Shown: positions 51,169-59,016 of the stretch, in pieces
Layout of the letters: each line of letters opens with the position of its first letter
Numbering within the stretch: position 1 is the first letter of the stretch
Assembly (NCBI RefSeq): GCF_000196455.1
Contig: NC_014614.1
Location: 2,375,001-2,439,000 of the forward strand
Source of the DNA: Acetoanaerobium sticklandii
GTDB lineage: Bacteria; Bacillota; Clostridia; Peptostreptococcales; Filifactoraceae
Reading direction: 5' to 3'
DNA length: 64,000 nt
Notes under the pieces: model-generated
Seen by the model: only the letters and a program-made list of their open reading frames with translations
Told to the model about the DNA's origin: nothing
Databases searched by the model: none
Made by a program: the position numbers and the translations under genes

Positions 51169-52188
51169 CTATTTGTCGCCTAGCCTAAGTCCTGGCTTTG
51201 CGTTTAAATCTAGAGAAGAAGTATAACCATTAACATATTCATAATATCCTGCACTGCCTATCATAGCAGCATTGTCAGTGCAAAGCATAAGAGGTGGATA
51301 ATAAAAATCTATCTCTTCTTTTTTGCACATAGTTTCTAACCTCTCTCTTAGAGCGCTGTTTGCAGACACTCCTCCAGCTATGGCAGCTTGCTTTAGCCCA
51401 TGCTCCTTACAAGCACGAATGAGCTTTGCTGATAGCACTTCTATTACAGCTTCTTGAAAGGATGCCGCAACATCAGCTTCATTTATAGGCTCAGCTTTCA
51501 TTTTCATACCATTTAGATAATTTAGCACTGCTGACTTTAATCCAGAAAAACTAAAATCATAGGAGCCTTCCTCTAGGTAGGTACGTGGAAAGCTAATAGC
51601 ATGAGGATTTCCTTCTTTTGCAAGCTTGTCTATTAATGGTCCTCCAGGGTAGCCTAGCCCTATTGCCCTTGCTACCTTATCATAGGCCTCTCCAGCCGCA
51701 TCATCTCTTGTCCTTCCAAGTATTTCATATTTGCCATAATCAGCGACCTTTACAAGATGAGTATGTCCCCCAGATACCACAAGGCAAATAAATGGTGGCT
51801 CTAGCTTTTCATGAGCGATGTAATTGGCCGCTATATGCCCCTCTATATGATGGACTCCTACCAGTGGGATGTCTAAGGCATAGGCTAGAGCCTTTGCACT
51901 TGCTAGACCCACTAAAAGTGCTCCCACAAGCCCTGGTCCATAGGTTACACTTATGATATCCAAATCTCTAAAGCTAACCCCTGCAGTATCAAGAGCTTCC
52001 TTTATCACTGGATTTATATCTTGAACATGGTTACGAGAAGCAACCTCAGGTACTACGCCCCCAAATTTTTTGTGTATATCAATTTGACTCATTATAATAT
52101 TTGATTTTACTTCTCTGCCATTTTTAAGCACAGCAGCTGAGGTTTCATCACAGCTAGTCTCTATAGCAAGACTCAGTATATCCTTCAT
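51169..52188 (-). CDS. tsaD: tRNA N6-threonylcarbamoyladenosine transferase TsaD
   Basis: This 339-residue enzyme transfers the threonylcarbamoyl group to A37 of ANN-decoding tRNAs. It has the metal-binding HIEGHIAAN (HxxxH), ISVTYGPGLVGALLVGL, CLVVSGGHTHLV and IAGGVSANSALRERL of the Kae1/Qri7/YgjD family. It ends the operon tsaE-tsaB-rimI-tsaD and starts directly after the rimI stop, with AAGGAG in the rimI end. Confidence 0.96.
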   Translation of the reverse strand: MKDILSLAIETSCDETSAAVLKNGREVKSNIIMSQIDIHKKFGGVVPEVASRNHVQDINPVIKEALDTAGVSFRDLDIISVTYGPGLVGALLVGLASAKALAYALDIPLVGVHHIEGHIAANYIAHEKLEPPFICLVVSGGHTHLVKVADYGKYEILGRTRDDAAGEAYDKVARAIGLGYPGGPLIDKLAKEGNPHAISFPRTYLEEGSYDFSFSGLKSAVLNYLNGMKMKAEPINEADVAASFQEAVIEVLSAKLIRACKEHGLKQAAIAGGVSANSALRERLETMCKKEEIDFYYPPLMLCTDNAAMIGSAGYYEYVNGYTSSLDLNAKPGLRLGDK

Positions 52189-52650
52189 TTAACCTAACTC
52201 CTTCATAGACTTCCACATGATAATCGCATCTTCCTTGTTATCTTGATAGTATTCCTTACGAATACCTGCTATCTTAAATCCGTATTTGGCATATAAATTC
52301 TTGGCAGTTTCATTAGATGCTCTGACTTCCAATGTCATCTCAGCTATATCTATTTCCCTAGCCTTTTCAATCAAAGCCTCTACTATCATATTTCCAAGTT
52401 TTTTTCCTCTATACTCAGGATGAACAGCAATATTCGTGATATGGGCTTCATCTAGCACCTTCCAAAGTCCCCCAAAGGCAACTACCTTTGAAATTTCCTC
52501 GTCTACTATTACTTTGTAATATGCCAGATTATTTTTTAGCTCATCTACAAAAGCCTTTTTGCTCCAAGTATCTGTAAACGATAAAGTTTCGACTTCATAA
52601 ACTCCATCTACATTATCCTTATTCATATCGTAAATCTTAAAATCACCCAT
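52189..52650 (-). CDS. rimI: Ribosomal-protein alanine N-acetyltransferase RimI
   Basis: This 153-residue GNAT acetyltransferase has the acetyl-CoA site VHPEYRGKKLGNMIV and the C-terminal ASNETAKNLYAKYGFKIAGIRKEYY characteristic of RimI. It acetylates protein N-termini, in E. coli that of ribosomal protein S18. It overlaps tsaB by 8 bases; this position between tsaB and tsaD is common in Firmicutes. Confidence 0.93.
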   Translation of the reverse strand: MGDFKIYDMNKDNVDGVYEVETLSFTDTWSKKAFVDELKNNLAYYKVIVDEEISKVVAFGGLWKVLDEAHITNIAVHPEYRGKKLGNMIVEALIEKAREIDIAEMTLEVRASNETAKNLYAKYGFKIAGIRKEYYQDNKEDAIIMWKSMKELG

Positions 52651-53335
52651 TGTTTACCTCTTTGCTCATACGCTCTTCAAATTGAATCTCTGCTTGAGAT
52701 TTTCTTAGGTAGACAGGAACTGCAAAACCAGTCTTTCCAAGTAAATAGTCCCTCTGTGCTAGCTCACATACGCTAGATGCTCTTACATACCTTACTGCTC
52801 TTTTTGCTTTTTTTACATTGAGTGGTAGCTCTTCATTTATAAAAACAGCATCTCCTAGTAGTAGCACTTTATCATAGGATTCCAGCTTTTTAATTAGATC
52901 TTCCTTTTCAAGTACATCTTCAGCTTCTAAAGCCTTAAGCTCTGAATTTTCAAATCTATATGCATTAAAATAGAACCTATCTCTTTGAGCATCGAAAGTC
53001 GATACTATTGTGTAAGCTGTCTCTCCTGCTGTATATGCCATAGACTCTAGACTAGATATCCCAACTACTGGAATATCTAGAGCCATAGCCATAGCATTTG
53101 CCGCGGCTACACCTATTCTAATTCCTGTAAATGAGCCAGGCCCCACGCTTACCCCTATAAGGTCTATGTCTGACATCTTAAGCTCTAAATGAGAAAGCAA
53201 GCTGTCTAAAAGCGGCATCATCTGCTCAGAATGAGTCAGCTTGTGATTTAAAGTAAACTCACCCTTTAATAAATCATCGTCCATCACCGCAACAGATAAG
53301 GACGATGATGAAGTATCTATTCCTAATATCTTCAC
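52643..53335 (-). CDS. tsaB: tRNA t6A biosynthesis protein TsaB
   Basis: This 230-residue protein is the TsaD partner. It has the ASKHA fold start ILGIDTSSSSLSVAV, LTHSEQMMPLLDSLL and GVSVGPGSFTGIRIGVA. TsaB and TsaD form a heterodimer with TsaE for t6A synthesis. Its GTG start overlaps the TGA of tsaE (GTGA). This TGA shows that UGA is an ordinary stop in this genome. Confidence 0.95.
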   Translation of the reverse strand: MKILGIDTSSSSLSVAVMDDDLLKGEFTLNHKLTHSEQMMPLLDSLLSHLELKMSDIDLIGVSVGPGSFTGIRIGVAAANAMAMALDIPVVGISSLESMAYTAGETAYTIVSTFDAQRDRFYFNAYRFENSELKALEAEDVLEKEDLIKKLESYDKVLLLGDAVFINEELPLNVKKAKRAVRYVRASSVCELAQRDYLLGKTGFAVPVYLRKSQAEIQFEERMSKEVNNG

Positions 53336-53784
53336 TCCTCAATCAGCTCCTTTACTAAATCCTCATACCTTGCTCCATGAGGTGTAAGTCTCATGTTTCT
53401 GCCCTCTTTTTCCGTATATAGAAGCTCTATATCTAGCCTTTCCTTTGGAAGAATGCTCTCAATTAAATTTGCCCATTCTATGATGCAGACTCCTCCTCTA
53501 GCTAGATATTCATCAAAGCCTATGTAATACATTTCCTCTTCATCAGCTATTCTGTACACATCAAAATGAAATAGTGGAAGCTTTCCTTCATATTCCTGAA
53601 CTATAGTAAAGGTAGGACTGGTTATATAGTCTTCTATCCCCATTCCTCTCGCTATAGATTGAGTCATCATAGTCTTTCCAGCGCCCAAATCTCCAGTTAA
53701 AGCTAAAACATCATTGGGCTTTAGAAGCTTTCCTATCTTTTCACCTATATATTTAGTCATTTGCTCATCTATTAAATAAATCAT
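53332..53784 (-). CDS. tsaE: tRNA t6A biosynthesis ATPase TsaE
   Basis: This 150-residue P-loop ATPase has LTGDLGAGKTMMTQ (Walker A) and the TsaE motif ITSPTFTIVQEYEG, then LFHFDVYRI and CIIEWANLI. It supports turnover of the TsaB-TsaD complex. It opens the t6A operon. Confidence 0.95.
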   Translation of the reverse strand: MIYLIDEQMTKYIGEKIGKLLKPNDVLALTGDLGAGKTMMTQSIARGMGIEDYITSPTFTIVQEYEGKLPLFHFDVYRIADEEEMYYIGFDEYLARGGVCIIEWANLIESILPKERLDIELLYTEKEGRNMRLTPHGARYEDLVKELIEE

Positions 53785-54104
53785 ATCTTCTCCTAGTTTT
53801 CAAAAATCAAACATATTAAACCTTAACCTTAGTATTATAACAAAAATAGGCAAAAAATAACATCCACTCTCTTTATAATTAATTTTAGTAAGCCAGAATA
53901 TACTTAAAACCTAGTTTTTATAACCAATTTTTTACACAATAAAAGCTCTTCTTAATTTAGACTATGGAGAGTAGATAACTAGTCTTAATAAAAAGAGCTG
54001 TTGGTGCAAATATAAAGTTTAAAAATAATAACCTTGTCTATAGTTTAATCAACTACTAAATCTATTGATTCTGTGATTAATAGCTTTATTAATCCAGTAG
54101 CTGC
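53785..54104. other. Intergenic region between ribU and tsaE
   Basis: There is no gene here. The only clear structure is the hairpin at 53944-53999; the rest is AT-rich and must hold the tsaE promoter, for which I see no strong match. Confidence 0.5.
53944..53999 (-). terminator. Possible terminator of ribU
   Basis: AGCTCTT (53944-53950) pairs with AAGAGCT (53993-53999); inside, AGACT pairs with AGTCT. On the reverse strand a TTTT follows. It lies about 100 bases after the ribU stop. Confidence 0.5.
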
Positions 54105-54710
54105 TTATCTTTTCTTTAAAATCGGCGTAACCTTTTTATAAAGTAAGGCAGTAACAACTGATATTACTATACCTTTGAAGATATTAAACGGAATTACTCC
54201 GTAAAGCACTAGAGTTAATTTATCGTGGATTGCTGAGTTTACAACTGTTCCTAGGTTGATAATAACATCTATCGGCATGATATTTGAGTAAAAAGGAATG
54301 ATTAGGAAATAGTTTGAAAGTGCTCCCACCATAGCCATAACTATAGTTCCTGCTATACTTCCGATTATTGCACCTTTTTTACTTCTCATAGCATGGTATA
54401 TACTGCTTGAAACTAATACAAATGAGCCTCCAACTATAAAGTTAGATATCTCTCCTACTCCGCCTGTGCTGTTATCAAACATAAAGTGTAGAATGTTTTT
54501 AATCAGCTGAATCATTATTCCTGCTACTGGACCTAGAGCAAATCCACCAATAACTGATGGGATATCTGCAAAATCAATCTTTAAAAAAGCTGGAAATATA
54601 GGTAGTGGTAGATTCATAAACATTAGTATAAAAGACATTACTCCAAGTATAGAAATCTTTACCATGTTAGATGTACTGATAGCTTGCTTTTTTGTTACTG
54701 CTTTTTCCAT
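54105..54710 (-). CDS. ribU: Riboflavin ECF transporter S component RibU
   Basis: This 201-residue membrane protein has six hydrophobic segments and the RibU pattern LPIFPAFLKIDFADIPSVIG, FALGPVAGIMIQLIKNILHF and GVGEISNFIVG. It binds riboflavin and works with the shared ECF energising module, which is not encoded here. The FMN riboswitch in its leader supports the assignment directly. I set the start at ATG 54710, preceded by GGAGG; the open frame upstream to 54788 covers leader sequence. Confidence 0.95.
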   Translation of the reverse strand: MEKAVTKKQAISTSNMVKISILGVMSFILMFMNLPLPIFPAFLKIDFADIPSVIGGFALGPVAGIMIQLIKNILHFMFDNSTGGVGEISNFIVGGSFVLVSSSIYHAMRSKKGAIIGSIAGTIVMAMVGALSNYFLIIPFYSNIMPIDVIINLGTVVNSAIHDKLTLVLYGVIPFNIFKGIVISVVTALLYKKVTPILKKR

Positions 54711-54825
54711 TATAATTCCTCCTAAAAAATATAAGTAAGATATAATTAAGAAGATAAGTCTCTGCCTATACGCAACCACATATTGCAAATAATGTCAGAA
54801 ACCCTTTTACTATTTAAAATTAAAA

Positions 54826-54855
54826 AAGCCTGGAAATAAAATTATCTCCAGGCTT
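54826..54855 (-). terminator. Expression-platform terminator of the FMN riboswitch
   Basis: AAGCCTGGA (54826-54834) and TCCAGGCTT (54847-54855) form a nine-pair stem followed on the reverse strand by a T-run. It lies between the aptamer and ribU, so FMN binding should end transcription here. Confidence 0.88.
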
Positions 54856-54878
54856 ACTAATAGCGTAATAAATAGCTT

Positions 54879-54989
54879 ATCTTCTCCCATCCAGACTTTA
54901 CTGTCGGTCTTGGAATCTCACCAAGTCAACTGCCTATGCAGCTCGCGGACTTTACCGCCGGTCGGGAATTTCACCCTGCCCTGAAGAAA
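54879..54989 (-). promoter_or_regulatory. FMN riboswitch (RFN element)
   Basis: The reverse strand shows the conserved RFN blocks in order: TTCAGGGCAGGGTGAAATTC, CCGACCGGCGGTA, GTCCGCGAGC, TTGGTGAGATTCCAAGACCG, ACAGTA-AAGTCTGGATGGGAG and AGAAG. FMN bound to this aptamer turns off riboflavin uptake. It precedes ribU and a terminator hairpin, so control is by transcription termination. Confidence 0.97.
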
Positions 54990-55065
54990 TATTAAGTTGT
55001 ATATTTATAGTATACCTATTTGCTCTATAATTGTCAATGATAATCATTAGTCAAACTTAATCTTA

Positions 55066-57219
55066 TTAAGCTTTTTTCATGGAAAGTGATACCTTGCCTC
55101 TTTGTCTATCTATATCAATTACTCTGACCTCAACTACATCTCCTACAGACACAACCTCCATAGGATTTTTCACATATTTGTCAGATAGCTGGGATATGTG
55201 AACTAGACCATCGTTTTTGATACCGATATCCACAAAGGCTCCAAAATCTACTACATTACGAACTGTACCTTGAAGTATCATTCCTATTTCTAAATCCTCT
55301 AGCTTTAAAATATCAGATCTAAGTATAGGCGCCATTGCTCCCTCATCTCTGATATCACGCCCAGGCTTAGAAAGCTCTTTTACTATATCTCTAAGTGTAG
55401 GAAGTCCTATTTCCAGCTCCTGCGCTATATCTCTTAGGCTTAGCTCTTCTACTTTTGAAGTAAACTCAGTTTTTTCTGGATACTGAGCATCCTCTTTAGA
55501 TATGCCCATCTTTTCAAGTAAGGCATAAGCCGCCTTGTAAGATTCTGGATGCACTCCAGTTCTATCTAGAACCTCGCCAGATTCCTTTACTCTTAAAAAG
55601 CCTGCACACTGCTCGTATGCAGCAGGGCCTAATCTTGCAACCTTAAGCAATTGCTTTCTAGTAGAAAACTTTCCATTTTCATCCCTGTATTTTATGATAT
55701 TTTTAGCTATCGTTTTATTTATACCAGCTACATATGAAAGAATAGCATAAGATGCTGTGTTCAAATCTACGCCTACACGGTTTACACTGTCCTCTACTAT
55801 TCCAGTAAGCACTTCTGAAAGTCTCTTTTGATTTACATCGTGCTGATACTGGCCTACGCCTATATGCTCTGGGTCTATTTTTACTAGCTCTGATAGAGGG
55901 TCTTGCAATCTTCTTGCTATAGATACAGCTCCACGAATTGATACGTTAAGCTCTGGAAGCTCTTCCTCTCCTAGTGCAGATGCTGAGTAAACTGATGCTC
56001 CAGCTTCACTTACTATTATAAAGCTTACTTTTCTTGAGCTTTCTTTTACTATATCAGCAACTATAGCTTCAGATTCCCTAGATGCTGTTCCATTACCTAT
56101 CGCAATTATATCTATATTGTGTTTATCAATTAACTTAAGTATTTCTTTCTTAGTTTCCGCTACTTTATTTTGTGGCACTGTAGGATACACTGTTGTGGTA
56201 TCTAGAACCTTCCCTGTCTCATCAACTACAGCTATCTTACAGCCAGTACGGTAAGCCGGATCCCAGCCAAGTACAGTTTTTCCATAAAGTGGAGACTGCA
56301 TAAGAAGGTTTCTAAGATTCTCGCCAAAAACAGCAATAGCTCTCTCTTCTGCCATCTCTGTTATGCTAGTTCTTAGCTCTCTTTCTAGAGAGGGAAGCAT
56401 CAATCTATTTAAGCTATCCTTTATAGTATCTGCCATGACAGCTTTATGGATATCAGATTTTATGTAAGCTCTTTCTGATACCTCAGTTATCTTTTCTAGA
56501 GGATAGTTTAACTTAACTTTTAAGATATCTTCTTTTTCACCACGGTTCACTGCAAGTACTCTGTGGGCTGGCATCTTACTGCATAGCTCAGAGTATTCAT
56601 GATACATTTTGTATACTAGGAAGTCTTCTTTTTCTTCACTTCCTTTTTTAGCAGATGCTTCAAGTACCGCTTCCTTAAATACTATAGCTCTAAGCTTCTT
56701 TTTTAGCTCAAAATCGTCAGCAATAGTCTCAGCAACTATATCCATAGCTCCTGCTATTGCATCATCTATACTAGCTACACCTTTTTCTTCATCTAGGAAA
56801 CTTTCTGCTTCTTTATATACATCCTTTTGTCCTAGAATCAAAATTTCACTAAGAGGCTCAAGACCTTTTTCCCTAGCAACAGTGGCTCTAGTTCTCTTTT
56901 TCTGCTTAAATGGTGCATAAATATCTTCGACTTCTTGAAGAGTAGTTGCTAACTCTAGAGATTTTTGTAGCTCTTCAGTTAGTTTCCCTTGCTCTTCGAT
57001 TAGTCTTTCTACCTGCTCTTTACGCTCGGTGAGATTCTTTAGATATTTAAGTCTCTCATCAAATTGTCTAAGAACAGTATCAGTCATTTCACCTGTTTGT
57101 TCTTTCCTATATCTGGCTATAAAAGGAATCGTCTTTCCTTCGTCTATAAGAGCAAGTGTGTTTTCTACCTGAAAAGGCTTAAGATTAAACTCTTGCTGCA
57201 ATATTTTAACTATATCCAT
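55066..57219 (-). CDS. tex: Tex-family RNA-binding transcription accessory protein
   Basis: This 717-residue protein has the Tex layout: N-terminal helical domain (IPFIARYRKEQTGEMTDTVL), YqgF-like RNase H fold (VLGWDPAYRTGCKIAVVDE), helix-hairpin-helix region (SYVAGINKTIAKNIIKYRDE) and a C-terminal S1 domain (about 645-717: LEIGMILQGTVRNVVDFGAF, KVSLSMKKA). Tex proteins bind nucleic acid and affect transcription and toxin expression in several bacteria. It stands alone between fliS and the riboswitch. Confidence 0.95.
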   Translation of the reverse strand: MDIVKILQQEFNLKPFQVENTLALIDEGKTIPFIARYRKEQTGEMTDTVLRQFDERLKYLKNLTERKEQVERLIEEQGKLTEELQKSLELATTLQEVEDIYAPFKQKKRTRATVAREKGLEPLSEILILGQKDVYKEAESFLDEEKGVASIDDAIAGAMDIVAETIADDFELKKKLRAIVFKEAVLEASAKKGSEEKEDFLVYKMYHEYSELCSKMPAHRVLAVNRGEKEDILKVKLNYPLEKITEVSERAYIKSDIHKAVMADTIKDSLNRLMLPSLERELRTSITEMAEERAIAVFGENLRNLLMQSPLYGKTVLGWDPAYRTGCKIAVVDETGKVLDTTTVYPTVPQNKVAETKKEILKLIDKHNIDIIAIGNGTASRESEAIVADIVKESSRKVSFIIVSEAGASVYSASALGEEELPELNVSIRGAVSIARRLQDPLSELVKIDPEHIGVGQYQHDVNQKRLSEVLTGIVEDSVNRVGVDLNTASYAILSYVAGINKTIAKNIIKYRDENGKFSTRKQLLKVARLGPAAYEQCAGFLRVKESGEVLDRTGVHPESYKAAYALLEKMGISKEDAQYPEKTEFTSKVEELSLRDIAQELEIGLPTLRDIVKELSKPGRDIRDEGAMAPILRSDILKLEDLEIGMILQGTVRNVVDFGAFVDIGIKNDGLVHISQLSDKYVKNPMEVVSVGDVVEVRVIDIDRQRGKVSLSMKKA

Positions 57220-57264
57220 AACTGGCTCCTTTTGCGACAGATGCTAGATTTGCTCTTAAATTTT

Positions 57265-57753
57265 TTAGCCCTTTTCCCAATCCTTAGAATCTGAATAGAC
57301 AGAAACATCGCTCTTTCCATAAGTCATACCCGTATATACAGAGGCTTTTTCAGATTTAGATTGGTTACTTTGCACTTTTTGTGATTCTAATTCCATTAGC
57401 TTTAGAGATAGCTCTCTCCAGCCATCTCTAAGAGGAATAATTATCTTTATAGCTTCATCAATCGCAGCTATATTATACCTCATAACTCCGTCTGTCATCA
57501 ACTTGTTGATATAAAGATAAAGCTGCTTTGTAGTAAGAGACACCTCATCTTCCTCTATTCCAAGCGTTGCCGTAAGATGAGCTAGAATCTCTCTGTTATG
57601 GTCTACTTTTTCATTCAATATGTCTTTTTCTTTTAAATTTATAGCTTCTTTTGCATCCTGAAGATTTTCAATAAGTGCTTCATATGCCAAAGCAACCATT
57701 TGTTCGCCTGAATAGGTAGCTATTTTTACCGCCAGTTCATCTTTATATGACAT
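57265..57753 (-). CDS. fliS: Flagellin export chaperone FliS
   Basis: This 162-residue protein is a four-helix-bundle FliS (MVALAYEALIENLQDAKEAI, YINKLMTDGVMRYNIAAIDE). It caps the flagellin C-terminus and prevents premature polymerisation. It follows the flagellin gene by 53 bases. The tail after about residue 130 is long, Ser/Lys-rich and probably disordered, longer than in typical FliS. Confidence 0.85.
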   Translation of the reverse strand: MSYKDELAVKIATYSGEQMVALAYEALIENLQDAKEAINLKEKDILNEKVDHNREILAHLTATLGIEEDEVSLTTKQLYLYINKLMTDGVMRYNIAAIDEAIKIIIPLRDGWRELSLKLMELESQKVQSNQSKSEKASVYTGMTYGKSDVSVYSDSKDWEKG

Positions 57754-57806
57754 TAAAACTTACCTCCAGTTTACTATCACATTTTAATATATCTTAAATT
57801 AATTCA

Positions 57807-58673
57807 TTAAGCATTAAGAAGCTTTAACATCATCTGTGGCTGCTGATTCGCTTGAGAAAGCATAGCCGTTCCCGCTTGCTGAAGTATATTGAACTTAGTA
57901 AACTCGGACATTTCAAGTGCCATATCAGTATCGAGAATTCTAGAACGAGCTCCAGTCAAGTTCTCAGCAGTGTTATCAAGGTTTGCAATAGTTTTTTCTA
58001 ATCTGTTTTGGTATGCTCCAAGCTTAGAACGCTGATCAGATATTTTTGAAATTGCGGCCTCTAGCGTAATAATAGCATTATTAGCTGTAGTATTTGAATC
58101 AACTTGTATAAGCACTGTAGCTGCAGAAGTTCTTAAATTTAGTTCTTCAGCATTCATTTTATACAAATCTATAGCTACCATCTGATTGGCATTCGCTCCA
58201 TTTTGAATTAATACTTGCATTCCTGTAAATGGCACAGCCGTTGATGTGATGCTTAGATTTCCATTAAATAAATTAATACCGTTAAACTCAGTATTATTTC
58301 CAATTCTATCAATTTCCTGAATAAGCTGATCTATTTCATCTGCAATAGCATCTCTGTCTACATTTTGGTTTGTATCATTTGCAGCCTGTACTGCTAATTC
58401 TCTCATTCTTTGAAGCATAGCATGTACCTCATTAAGAGCGCCTTCAGCTGTTTGAATTAAAGAAATTCCATCTAAAGAGTTTCTAGATGCCATTTTAAGG
58501 CCTCTAATCTGAGCATTCATTTTTTCAGATATAGCAAGTCCAGCCGCATCATCAGAAGCTCTGTTAATCTTCGTTCCTGAAGAAAGCTTTTCAAGGTTTC
58601 TAGCAGAAGCCATACTGCTTCTCTCTAACATTCTATGTGAGTTAAGTGCTGCTATATTTGTATTTATTCTCAT
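57807..58673 (-). CDS. Flagellin
   Basis: This 288-residue flagellin has the conserved ends that form the filament core: N-terminal MRINTNIAALNSHRMLERSS and LSSGTKINRASDDAAGLAIS, and C-terminal ITKFNILQ-like EMSEFTKFNILQQAGTAMLS. The central variable domain (about 140-200) is short, giving a small D2/D3 region. It has a sigma-28-like promoter and AGGAGG before the ATG. Confidence 0.96.
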   Translation of the reverse strand: MRINTNIAALNSHRMLERSSMASARNLEKLSSGTKINRASDDAAGLAISEKMNAQIRGLKMASRNSLDGISLIQTAEGALNEVHAMLQRMRELAVQAANDTNQNVDRDAIADEIDQLIQEIDRIGNNTEFNGINLFNGNLSITSTAVPFTGMQVLIQNGANANQMVAIDLYKMNAEELNLRTSAATVLIQVDSNTTANNAIITLEAAISKISDQRSKLGAYQNRLEKTIANLDNTAENLTGARSRILDTDMALEMSEFTKFNILQQAGTAMLSQANQQPQMMLKLLNA

Positions 58674-58709
58674 TTTAATTTTCCTCCTAAGTTTTAATCA
58701 CTGGTTTAT

Positions 58710-58737
58710 CTATCGACATTTATAGTCTATTTCTTAA
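58710..58737 (-). promoter_or_regulatory. Sigma-28-like promoter of flagellin
   Basis: The reverse strand has TTAA (58737-58734), 16 bases, then GTCGATAG (58717-58710), close to the SigD/FliA consensus TAAA-N15-GCCGATAT. It overlaps the end of the preceding gene. Confidence 0.6.
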
Positions 58738-59014
58738 CGTTCATATGGTTTAAATTGTCTATTTTTTCTATGAAAGCGAGTACCTTTGCAACTATTTCGT
58801 AAAGCTCTACAGGTATTTCATCCCCTATAGCTACTGCCATCAAGGATTCGAGGAGTTCTTCATCAAAATACGTTGCCACTCCGCTTTCCTGAGCTTTTTC
58901 TATTATTTTCTCTGCTACATAGCCTTGACCTTTTGCTGATACTATGGGTGCTCGTAGCTCATCCTCATAAGTTACGCTTACAGCTTTTTTTAGTTTCTCT
59001 TTATTTGCTTTCAT
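58727..59014 (-). CDS. FlhB C-terminal-like protein (FhlB type)
   Basis: This 95-residue protein corresponds to the cytoplasmic C-terminal domain of FlhB/EscU: VSVTYEDELRAPIVSAKGQG, VAEKIIEKAQESGVATYFDE and LLESLMAVAIGDEIPVELYE. It lacks the NPTH autocleavage motif and the membrane domain. Small paralogues of this kind occur beside flagellar genes and may influence export-substrate switching. The gene begins 2 bases after the FliK-like gene's stop, so the two are cotranscribed. Confidence 0.88.
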   Translation of the reverse strand: MKANKEKLKKAVSVTYEDELRAPIVSAKGQGYVAEKIIEKAQESGVATYFDEELLESLMAVAIGDEIPVELYEIVAKVLAFIEKIDNLNHMNVKK

Positions 59015-59016
59015 AG

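Noticed and set aside
54711..54788. N-terminal extension of RibU
   Set aside because: It is leader sequence after the riboswitch terminator; the ribosome-binding site and family start are at 54710.
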